This document shows, in pieces, positions 9,239-16,411 of a stretch of 36,743 bases of DNA (position 1 is the stretch's first letter; each line of letters begins with the position of its first letter). The notes below the pieces were generated by a model. That model saw only the letters and a list, made by a program, of their open reading frames with translations. It was not told where the DNA came from and did no database searches. Source of the stretch: DASPKX01 sp035627835. GTDB taxonomy: Bacteria > Verrucomicrobiota > Verrucomicrobiia > Limisphaerales > SXQI01. The translations under genes and the position numbers were made by a program. The DNA lies in the NCBI GenBank assembly GCA_035627835.1, contig DASPKX010000017.1:1-36743 (forward strand). Reading direction: 5' to 3'.

Positions 9239-9483
9239 ATACAATTGTCCTCTCACACCATCACCGTACGCTTGGAAGGGGGCTTCTCAAGGCCACCACC
9301 CCCTGAACCCGCGTTGAGTGCGGCCCTTAAGAATCCGTGCGGTGAATCAGGCCCCCGCGAACCCTCCACCCTGCCGCACGCGTCATGGTTCAGGCAGCTA
9401 GTTCTGAAAACGCTTGATCCCGAACAGGATACCCTCTACAGAATTGAAGCTCTCCGGGATGCGCAGCAGCGCGACGCGACATT

Positions 9484-10539
9484 ATGCCCCTCAAAAAAAG
9501 CAAACGCTCGAACCGTGAAGGTATCCTTGGCGGTGGGAATTGGATCATTGACCAGGTCAAGATGATCGATGTGTTCCCTGGAGTGGAGCAGCTTGCGAAC
9601 ATCCGCTCCCAGGCTCAAGGGACAGGAGGCGCGCCTTACAACGTCTTGGTGGATCTCGCAAAATTGGGCGCTCCGTTTCCGCTCTATGCAGCGGGCCTCG
9701 TGGGAAAAGACCCCCTTGGGGAGGAGATCCTTCACGATTGCAAGCGGCGCAATATCGACACCCGGTGGCTCAAGGCGACTAGTGAAGCTCCGACCTCTTA
9801 CACTGATGTGATGACGGAGTTGCGCAACGGGAGGCGCACATTCTTCCATAACCGCGGCGCAAACGCACTGTGGGACGGGGCAGGCCTAAACTTCTCCACC
9901 TGCAAGGCCCGGATCTTCCACCTCGGTTACCTGCTGCTGCTGGACGCAATGGACGCCGCGGACCGCACTTACGGCACACGAGCCGCTCGTGTGCTCGCCG
10001 AAGCGCAGGACGCGGGGTTGAAGACGAGCGTTGATGTTGTCAGCGAAGACAGTGATCGCTTCGCTAAGATCGTCAGCCCCGCGCTAAAGCATGTCGATTA
10101 CTGCATCCTCAACGAAATTGAAGCAGGCAAAACGACGGGCTTCAAAATTCGCGGGCCAAAAGGTGAACTGGATACAGTTGCTCTTCGCCATGCAGCGGGC
10201 GCGCTCCTTCAAGCAGGAGTTCGTGACGTCGTCATCATTCATTTCCCCGAAGGGGGTTTCGCGCGCACGCGCAAAGGTGATGATTATTGGCAATCCTCAC
10301 TGAACCTCCCCGCCAAGTACATCAAAGGAACCGCTGGGGCAGGGGATGCTTTCTGCGCAGGCGCGCTGTTTGGGTTGCACGAAGGTTGGGAGTTGCAGGA
10401 TTGCCTGATGACCGCCGTGTGTGCGGCAGCCGCCTCATTGGCGCATCCAACCTGCACGGAAGGAATGATGCCGTTGGCGCAAACGCAGGCATTGGCGAAA
10501 AAATATCGCCCAAGACCGAAACCAGCGGGGCTGGATTAA
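9484..10539 (+). CDS. PfkB-family carbohydrate kinase
   Basis: A 351-residue cytosolic ribokinase-fold enzyme that transfers phosphate from ATP to a sugar or nucleoside. The N-terminal GGGNWIIDQVKMID corresponds to the first PfkB strand and substrate loop, and GTGGAPYNVLVDLAKLG to the GG-N-A substrate-binding helix. YAAGLVGKDPLGEEI follows. The C-terminal signature GTAGAGDAFCAGAL places the catalytic Asp at about residue 288, with GAGD forming the anion hole. The usual D-T-GAGD begins here as KGTAGAGD, a mild deviation. The substrate cannot be called. The ATG at 9484 follows a 245-bp region shared with the divergent DUF4142 gene. Its TAA overlaps the stop codon of the opposing small gene within TTAA at 10536-10539. 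Confidence 0.93.
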   Translation: MPLKKSKRSNREGILGGGNWIIDQVKMIDVFPGVEQLANIRSQAQGTGGAPYNVLVDLAKLGAPFPLYAAGLVGKDPLGEEILHDCKRRNIDTRWLKATSEAPTSYTDVMTELRNGRRTFFHNRGANALWDGAGLNFSTCKARIFHLGYLLLLDAMDAADRTYGTRAARVLAEAQDAGLKTSVDVVSEDSDRFAKIVSPALKHVDYCILNEIEAGKTTGFKIRGPKGELDTVALRHAAGALLQAGVRDVVIIHFPEGGFARTRKGDDYWQSSLNLPAKYIKGTAGAGDAFCAGALFGLHEGWELQDCLMTAVCAAAASLAHPTCTEGMMPLAQTQALAKKYRPRPKPAGLD

Positions 10540-10712
10540 GGGTGCGGTTTGGACGGAGTGGTGTCCGAGTTGAGCGAAGGGGCGGCCGGGGGCTTGTCGA
10601 AGGCCTGGCGAAAACGTTCGCGAAGGTTCTTTAAATCCGCACGCTCGCGGGCGATGCGCTCCCGCATGCGCTCCACCTCACGGATGGCTTCGTCTTTGCG
10701 TTCGTTTGCCAT
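10536..10712 (-). CDS. Small charged coiled-coil protein (58 residues)
   Basis: A short open frame beginning at ATG 10710-10712, MANERKDEAIREVERMRERI. It continues as a highly charged Arg/Glu helix to about residue 43 and ends in a Pro/Ser/Thr-rich tail. Leu, Ile, Met and Ala recur with a spacing suited to a coiled coil. The frame stays open upstream to a longer start, but that part (RGSRGDCAPRHAHPG) has no protein-like character and overlaps the kinase gene, so I prefer the short form. There is no strong ribosome site. It lies between the hybrid kinase and the convergent PfkB kinase. It could be a real small regulator or only chance; I do not recognise a family. Confidence 0.5.
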   Translation of the reverse strand: MANERKDEAIREVERMRERIARERADLKNLRERFRQAFDKPPAAPSLNSDTTPSKPHP

Positions 10713-10789
10713 TTGCTGGCCGCACTCTGTGCTTCGGGGCTGACAATTGCAAGCACATCCATTCTGATCGAATCGGGTTGAGCAGTGGT

Positions 10790-12691
10790 TTAGCCGGGGC
10801 GTCCAAGCGCTGCTGCAGTCAGTTGGAGCAACCGCGCGGCTGTGAACGGCTTTTCCAGGATGTGCATGCCTGGGCGCGCAGTCCCCTCGGCTTCCACGGA
10901 GAAACCGGTGCACAAGATGGTTGGAAGCTCAGGTCGAGCTTCACGAATTATCGCCAGCATGCGAGTGCCATCGAGGAAGCGAAGCGAGCAATTGGCAATA
11001 ACTAACGCTAGTTCGTGCTGCTGCTGGAAAAAGGCCGACAACCCGCTGGCGCCGTCATGGGCAACTTGCACACGGTAACCGGCGTCGCTGAGCACACGGG
11101 TCATCATCTCGGCCAGTGAGAGTTCATCCTCGACCACGAGGGCCAACTCGCCAGATCCCCCAAGGGGAGCCTGAAGGTCGTGAGGAGCTTCCAACTCCTT
11201 GACCCCATCGCAGGCCGGCAGCTCCAGGATGAATGTCGTTCCAACCCCTGGCGCGCTCGTGAAGCGGATCGCGCCCTGATGCTCCTTCACAATTTGCCTG
11301 ACCAGCGGCAGCCCAAGGCCGGTGCCGCCCACTTCCGCCTTCGTGGTGAAGAACGGCTCGAAAAGGCGCCCCTGGGACTCTGGCGCGATGCCTGTGCCCG
11401 TGTCTTTAACGTGGATGACGGCCAATGCCTGGCCAGTGTCGGGGTTCGTTGCGCGGGTGGCTTTCAATGTAAGCAAGCCCCCACGAGGCATCGCATCCCG
11501 GGCATTGATGCACAAGTTCATCAAGGCCTGATGCAAGCGGGTGGCATCACCCATCACGGGCGGCAAATCAGCAGGGATGTCGTGCACAACCTTGATCGAC
11601 TTCGGGAACACCTGTTGCAGAACCCTCAACAGATTGGGGGCGAGTTCAGCCAGCGACACCGGGCCAAAGGACTCCTTGCGCCCCCGGGCGAAGGTGACGA
11701 TCTGGTTAACCAAATGGCTGCAATGCTCCGCGCTGTGCCGCATAATCTCCACCAACCGGCTCGTTTCACTCTCCCCCGCATTCGCGCCGAGAAGATCCAA
11801 CCCGAGCAGGATGGGGGTGAGGGAACTGTTGACATCATGCGCCACTCCAGCCGCTAACGTCCCGATACATTCCATTCGTTGCGCTCGAACGAAGCTTTCC
11901 TCCAACTGTTTCTCCCCAGTGACGTCGGTTTCGCTGATCAGAGCCTTCATAGGAGATCCAGATTGCCCGCGCAGAAGGGTCCAGCGGCTCTGGAATATGC
12001 GGGACTCGCCCGCAACGGCGCGTTTCACCACACCTGACCATACTCCCTCCTTGCATACAGCTTCCCAAACGACGGCCACCGCCGGGTCAGATCCGGCAAA
12101 GATCTCGTGCAACGACCGGCCGACCATTGCCTCGCCTTTAGCCGTGTACGCGTTGACAGCCGCTGCGTTGGCAAAGGTGACGCACAGCTCAGGAGAGCAC
12201 GCGAGGATGGCGTCGGAGGCATGCTGAAGCAGAAGAGATTGCTCCTCCAGGCGGCGTTTTGTGAGCAGTTCGTTTCTGCGAACTTGCGCGTCCGTAAGAG
12301 CGCGCTTGATCGCTGTTGCGAGGCGTCCAAGACGATCTTTGAGCACGTAATCAGATGCGCCCCGTTTTAGGCTCTCGACGGCCAATTCTTCGCCTATCAT
12401 TCCGGAGACGAAGACGAACGGCAGCTCAGGCGCTTTTGCTTTGGCTATTTCAAGAGCGTCCAGCCCATTGAAGCCTGGGAGTGAAAAATCGCAGAGAATT
12501 AAATCAAATGATTCCCTTGCCAAGGCGTGGGAAAACGCCTGCCGGTCAGAAACCCGGTGAAAGTTCGCCACGACACCCCCATCTCGAAGCAACTTGGAAA
12601 TGAGAAGCGCATCTTGCGGATTATCCTCGACATGCAGAATGCGAGGTTCTGACATTTCTTCACTCATAACGAGCAGACCCATTCGTCCCAT
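10790..12691 (-). CDS. Hybrid sensor kinase: receiver, PAS, HisKA, HATPase_c, degenerate receiver
   Basis: A 633-residue soluble two-component protein with no membrane segment. Receiver 1 (about 17-130) has the phosphoacceptor Asp68 in LILCDFSLPGFNG and Lys118 in DYVLKDR. A PAS domain spans about 150-262. The HisKA box GTLAAGVAHDVNSSLTPIL places the phospho-His at about 285. The ATPase domain has N-box NLCINARDAM, G1 VKDTGTGIAP, F-box LFEPFFTT and G2 GGTGLGL. Receiver 2 (about 515-630) keeps the acidic pair (VVED), Thr595 and Lys614, but has Asn567 (VIANCSL) where the phosphorylated Asp is expected. Several ATG codons fit the N terminus (12691, 12682, 12667, 12655); the one at 12655, just before SEPRILHVEDN, is equally plausible. 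The gene is divergent from the ECF sigma gene, 69 bp away. Confidence 0.93.
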   Translation of the reverse strand: MGRMGLLVMSEEMSEPRILHVEDNPQDALLISKLLRDGGVVANFHRVSDRQAFSHALARESFDLILCDFSLPGFNGLDALEIAKAKAPELPFVFVSGMIGEELAVESLKRGASDYVLKDRLGRLATAIKRALTDAQVRRNELLTKRRLEEQSLLLQHASDAILACSPELCVTFANAAAVNAYTAKGEAMVGRSLHEIFAGSDPAVAVVWEAVCKEGVWSGVVKRAVAGESRIFQSRWTLLRGQSGSPMKALISETDVTGEKQLEESFVRAQRMECIGTLAAGVAHDVNSSLTPILLGLDLLGANAGESETSRLVEIMRHSAEHCSHLVNQIVTFARGRKESFGPVSLAELAPNLLRVLQQVFPKSIKVVHDIPADLPPVMGDATRLHQALMNLCINARDAMPRGGLLTLKATRATNPDTGQALAVIHVKDTGTGIAPESQGRLFEPFFTTKAEVGGTGLGLPLVRQIVKEHQGAIRFTSAPGVGTTFILELPACDGVKELEAPHDLQAPLGGSGELALVVEDELSLAEMMTRVLSDAGYRVQVAHDGASGLSAFFQQQHELALVIANCSLRFLDGTRMLAIIREARPELPTILCTGFSVEAEGTARPGMHILEKPFTAARLLQLTAAALGRPG

Positions 12692-12760
12692 CCGTAATAC
12701 GAGCGGCTGAGGGCAAATCTTTCAGTTCTGGTGAAATAAAAATGAGAAAGAGGAAGTGAA

Positions 12761-13435
12761 GTGAAAGAAAACACCTCCAGGCATCGTAATACATGTGTGC
12801 ACGCCAGTGCGGACATTCAGGCAGAGTTGATCCCAACTCGCCAAAGCTTGCTGGCCCGCCTTAGAGATTGGCGGGATGACGAGAGTTGGCGTGAGTTTTT
12901 CCAGACCTATTGGCGCCTGATCTATGCGGCGTCCATTAAGGCCGGCCTGACGCCTTCAGAAGCCGAGGAGGTCGTGCAGGAGACGGTCATCTCCGTTTCC
13001 AAGAGCATCGGGGCTTTCAAGTACGATCCGGCTCGCGGCGCTTTCAAAGCATGGTTGCTTCAGAAGACTCGGTGGCGCATCGCCGAGCAGTTTCGCAAGC
13101 GCGATCTTCCCTTGGGAGCAGGGCCCGGCAACGACTCCGAAATGATCCCCGATCCCGGCAAATGGATTCCGGAGGAGCAATCCACCGCCCTCGATCAACA
13201 TTGGGATCAGGAGTGGGAGCATAACCTTTTTGAAGCTGCTCTCGAACGGCTGAAACGGCGGGTCGATGGCCGCCACTATCAAGCTTTTGATCTCTACGTG
13301 CTGCGCGAGTGGCCTGTGCGCAAAGTTGCAGATGCCGTCAAGTTGAGCAGTCCGCGAATCTATCTCATCAAGCACCGGCTCACTCACATGCTTAAGCAGG
13401 AGTTGGAAGGCTTAAAGCAGGAGCGCGGTGAATGA
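12761..13435 (+). CDS. ECF-type sigma-70 family RNA polymerase sigma factor
   Basis: A 224-residue alternative sigma factor that recruits RNA polymerase to its own promoter class. Region 2 lies at about residues 40-105 (WREFFQTYWRLIYAASIKAGL, AEEVVQETVISVSKSI, FKAWLLQKTRWRIAEQFRKR) and has the typical ECF DNA-melting helices. Region 4 lies at about 160-215 and carries a helix-turn-helix (FDLYVLREWPVRKVADAVKLSSPRIYLIKHRL). The start is GTG 12761, preceded by GAGGA six bases upstream; an upstream ATG at 12742 runs into TGA after five codons. A small ORF overlaps its stop as ATGA. A membrane Ser/Thr kinase downstream on the same strand suggests control by phosphorylation, as known for some kinase-linked ECF groups. 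No anti-sigma gene is visible. Confidence 0.93.
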   Translation: MKENTSRHRNTCVHASADIQAELIPTRQSLLARLRDWRDDESWREFFQTYWRLIYAASIKAGLTPSEAEEVVQETVISVSKSIGAFKYDPARGAFKAWLLQKTRWRIAEQFRKRDLPLGAGPGNDSEMIPDPGKWIPEEQSTALDQHWDQEWEHNLFEAALERLKRRVDGRHYQAFDLYVLREWPVRKVADAVKLSSPRIYLIKHRLTHMLKQELEGLKQERGE

Positions 13436-13599
13436 AATCGCGGCTTGGGGCGCAGCTGGACAATTTTTATCAACGCCTGCAAACCTGGGCGCGCACCCGA
13501 ACCCCTGCACCCCTTTCCATTAAGCGCGCGATCTACACCCGCTTAGTGGCCGCACGACACGAAAACAAACATAGACATGGCCCCAAAGAAACAGACTAA
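13432..13599 (+). CDS. Small basic ORF translationally coupled to the sigma factor (55 residues)
   Basis: The ATG at 13432 overlaps the sigma-factor stop as ATGA, the usual arrangement for translational coupling. The product, MKSRLGAQLDNFYQRL and onward, is basic and has an amphipathic start (residues 4-20) followed by TPAPLSIKRAIYTRLVAARHE. It ends at TAA 13597-13599, overlapping the next ORF by 23 bp in another frame. I do not recognise a family. Because it directly follows a sigma factor, it could be a small partner, but it could also be a chance frame. No membrane segment or zinc motif is present, so it is not a classical anti-sigma. Confidence 0.45.
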   Translation: MKSRLGAQLDNFYQRLQTWARTRTPAPLSIKRAIYTRLVAARHENKHRHGPKETD

Positions 13600-13801
13600 A
13601 ACGGCAAAAAAGGTCGCTAAAACCGAGAGCAAAGCACCCAAACTGAGCAAATCCAAAAAGGCTCGCATAAAGAAAGTTTCGAAAAAGGGGAATCGAACAA
13701 AGAAACCAATCGTCGCCCAAAATAGCCCTCAAGGCCCAAGGCGCACGGCGTTGAGAACACTGGCTGAACCTTCCCCGTCGTCTCACAGTCCTGGCAAATA
13801 G
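13577..13801 (+). CDS. Lysine-rich short ORF, in frame with the following glycosyltransferase
   Basis: This 74-residue frame from ATG 13577 begins MAPKKQTKTAKKVAKTESK and is about one third Lys in its first 45 residues, with Ala, Ser and Pro. That resembles the low-complexity tails of bacterial histone H1-like proteins. It ends with TAG at 13799-13801. The frame continues directly: one codon later a GTG opens the 848-residue glycosyltransferase. It could be a separate DNA- or polyanion-binding protein, or the N-terminal extension of the transferase interrupted by an amber codon. Its A-rich base composition differs from that of its neighbours. No strong ribosome site precedes it. Confidence 0.5.
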   Translation: MAPKKQTKTAKKVAKTESKAPKLSKSKKARIKKVSKKGNRTKKPIVAQNSPQGPRRTALRTLAEPSPSSHSPGK

Positions 13802-13804
13802 ACC

Positions 13805-16351
13805 GTGAGGCGGCAACCGCTCCTTCTGCAATGCAACCTCTCGTTGGGCGACATCGTCGCTATGACGGCAGCAGTTCGGGATTTGCACCTTACATATCCT
13901 GCACGGTTCGCAACTGGGGTCAGCACTTCGTGCGCTGAGATCTGGGCGCATAATCCTCATGTTCAGAAACGGCCGCTGGCCGGGTCGCGAGCCATTCAGC
14001 TCGATTGCGATCTCATCAACCAGAGCAACAAGCGTCCTTATCATTACATCCATGCGTACCATCACTCGTTGAGCCGCCAAATAGGGATCGCATTGGCTCC
14101 GACTGCTTTTAAAGGGGACATTCACTTAAGCCCTCAAGAAAAGAGCTGGAATTCGCAAGTGCACGAACTCACCGGCCGTGACATTCCGTTCTGGATAATC
14201 TCTGCGGGAGGTAAATTTGATGTGACAATAAAATGGTGGAGCCACGAGCGTTATCAAACTGTCGTGGATCACTTTCGAGGAAAGATTCAGTTCGTGCAGG
14301 TGGGTGATTACGGCCACTGGCATCCTCGGCTCGAGGGCGCCATAGACCTTCGCGGGCAAACCTCAATACGCCAGCTGATCCGACTGGTGTATCACTCGCA
14401 AGGGATCTTGTGCGGAGTGACCGGGCTTATGCATCTTGCGGCGGCAGTTGAAACAAAGCCTGGCATGCCGCCCGTCCGCCCGTGCGTTGTCATCGCGGGG
14501 GCGAGGGAGCCTGCGCATTGGGAAGCTTACCCGCACCATCAGTTTCTCCAGAACGTTGGAGCGACGCCTTGTTCAGCACACGGCCCCTGTTGGAAGGCGC
14601 GCACAGTTCCCTTGGGCGATGGCTGGCTTCAAGATGAGAAGGATCATCTCTGTGAGAAGCTCGTTGGTGACCTTCCACGGTGCATGGATTTGGTCACTGT
14701 TCAGGATGTTGTGCGCGCTATCGAAGTATACTTTGCGGGGGGCGCGCTGGCAGGGCTAAAACCCGCGCACCAACGCGCTGCTCAAAAAGCGATAAATAAA
14801 ACCGCAACGAACGATTACGATACACAGCCGCTGACACTATCCTCCGTGCGCCTTGCTTGCGAAGCAGCTCTCCGCAACACCCCGCCCTATGCCTCTGGAC
14901 GCTTCAAAGGTCGCGGGATTGTGATTCCTGCTGGAGGAGCCAAATACCTTCCTGGCTGCTGGGCGCTGATTCGAATGCTCCGCTTTCATGGCTGCAATCT
15001 TCCTATCGAAGTTTGGCATTTAAATGAGGAGATCGATGAGCAATTTCAGAGGCTGCTCATCGAAGCCAACATCAAGGTCGTGAATGCCGAACTGCTCCCA
15101 GATGCTGGCAGCAGGCGCCGCTTAGGGGGCTGGGAGCTTAAGGCGCTTGCCTTGGTTCAATGCTCATTCGCTGAAGCGTTGCTCCTGGATGCCGACAATG
15201 TGCCGGTGCGGGATCCTTCTTACCTGTTCGATTCCGAGGAATATGCATCAACGGGCGCGGTGTTCTGGCCGGACCACACGCGTGATCCCCGTGCTGACCC
15301 ACTCTGGAGAGCCGTAGGAATAGTGCGGCCCCGCTCCCCTGAAATTGAAAGCGGCCAGATTCTTGTGAACAAGCTTAGATGTTGGAAGGCGCTCTGTCTC
15401 GCGATGTGGATGAACGACCACTCCGATTTCTTTTACCAACACATTCTCGGCGACAAAGAAACATTTCATTTGGCTTTCGTGCGCACGCAGACAGCCTTTA
15501 GTCTGGTTCAGACTCCGGTACACCAACTGGAAAGCACGATGTGCCAGCACGACTTCCAAGGGAACCGTTTGTTCCAGCATCGCAACATGGACAAGTGGAA
15601 CCTTCATCTTCTAAACAAACGAATCGAAGGGTTCGCATGGGAGGAGGAGTGCCGGGCTGCCATCCGCGGGTTGCAAAAACTCTGGGATGGGCGAACGAGC
15701 GCCGTTAAACGCGTGGGTGCAATTCGAAGGAGAACGTCTGCCTTGTGCGTGCATACAACCATTATTACTGCGCCGCCGCGCGCTGCGCTGGTGGGTGCGA
15801 CTATCCGCAGCCTTCACGCTGCGGGGCAGCCGCTCGGACGATTGCACGTTTTCGAGGATTGCAGCAGAAGCAAGGATCGCCGCCTTCGTCAGACAGAAAA
15901 TTCGCTGCGCGCGTTAAAACAATCACTAAGGCTGCGGAAACTCGATTACCTGCTGTTCCTCGAGGACGATGTTCTATTCAATCATCACTTTTGGCACAAC
16001 CTGCACGCGTGGGCTGTCGCACAGCGTCGTGATGTCGCGCTCGGAAGCTTCTACAATCCAGGTGTGCGCCCCTTTGCTTTCGATGTTCGGCATCACGCCA
16101 CGGTTGTTCACACGCGCGACATTTTTGGAAGCCAAGCGTTTTTGCTTCGAAGAGATGTCCTAGCCTACATAGTGAAGCATTGGGATGAGGTGGAAGGAAT
16201 GCAGGACATTCGGATTTCGAGATTGGCTGGTCACGTCTCACCGCACGCTCATTATCACGCGCCGTCGCTGGTCCAGCACGTTGGGCGTGTCAGCCTTTGG
16301 GGTGGCACTTTTCATTCCGCGGGTGATTTCGATGCCAATTGGCGGGCATAA
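13805..16351 (+). CDS. Three-module glycosyltransferase: GT9-like, Mannosyl_trans3-like, GT-A-like
   Basis: The 848-residue protein has three parts. Residues 1-310 resemble GT9 heptosyltransferases: NLSLGDIVAMTAAVRDL at the start, WIISAGGKFDVTIKWW, then CGVTGLMHLAAAV, GAREPAHWEAYP and PRCMDLVTVQDVV. Residues 368-605 resemble the fungal-type alpha-1,3-mannosyltransferase (Mannosyl_trans3) fold: GIVIPAGGAKYLPGCWALIRMLR, WELKALAL, a metal-binding LLLDADNVPVRDP (DAD 462-464) and ESGQILVNK. Residues 645-848 form a GT-A-like domain with LLFLEDDVLF (EDD 720-722) and FGSQAFLLRRDVL. There is no signal peptide or membrane helix, so it should act in the cytosol on nucleotide-sugar donors. The start is GTG 13805, four bases after the preceding TAG and without a clear ribosome site. 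It sits between the ECF sigma gene and the Ser/Thr kinase gene. Substrates are unknown. Confidence 0.82.
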   Translation: MRRQPLLLQCNLSLGDIVAMTAAVRDLHLTYPARFATGVSTSCAEIWAHNPHVQKRPLAGSRAIQLDCDLINQSNKRPYHYIHAYHHSLSRQIGIALAPTAFKGDIHLSPQEKSWNSQVHELTGRDIPFWIISAGGKFDVTIKWWSHERYQTVVDHFRGKIQFVQVGDYGHWHPRLEGAIDLRGQTSIRQLIRLVYHSQGILCGVTGLMHLAAAVETKPGMPPVRPCVVIAGAREPAHWEAYPHHQFLQNVGATPCSAHGPCWKARTVPLGDGWLQDEKDHLCEKLVGDLPRCMDLVTVQDVVRAIEVYFAGGALAGLKPAHQRAAQKAINKTATNDYDTQPLTLSSVRLACEAALRNTPPYASGRFKGRGIVIPAGGAKYLPGCWALIRMLRFHGCNLPIEVWHLNEEIDEQFQRLLIEANIKVVNAELLPDAGSRRRLGGWELKALALVQCSFAEALLLDADNVPVRDPSYLFDSEEYASTGAVFWPDHTRDPRADPLWRAVGIVRPRSPEIESGQILVNKLRCWKALCLAMWMNDHSDFFYQHILGDKETFHLAFVRTQTAFSLVQTPVHQLESTMCQHDFQGNRLFQHRNMDKWNLHLLNKRIEGFAWEEECRAAIRGLQKLWDGRTSAVKRVGAIRRRTSALCVHTTIITAPPRAALVGATIRSLHAAGQPLGRLHVFEDCSRSKDRRLRQTENSLRALKQSLRLRKLDYLLFLEDDVLFNHHFWHNLHAWAVAQRRDVALGSFYNPGVRPFAFDVRHHATVVHTRDIFGSQAFLLRRDVLAYIVKHWDEVEGMQDIRISRLAGHVSPHAHYHAPSLVQHVGRVSLWGGTFHSAGDFDANWRA

Positions 16352-16411
16352 GCGAAAGGTCATTGCCCTTCCGCTCCTCTTTTCGTAAACCGATGCCTCC
16401 CCGAATTCGTT

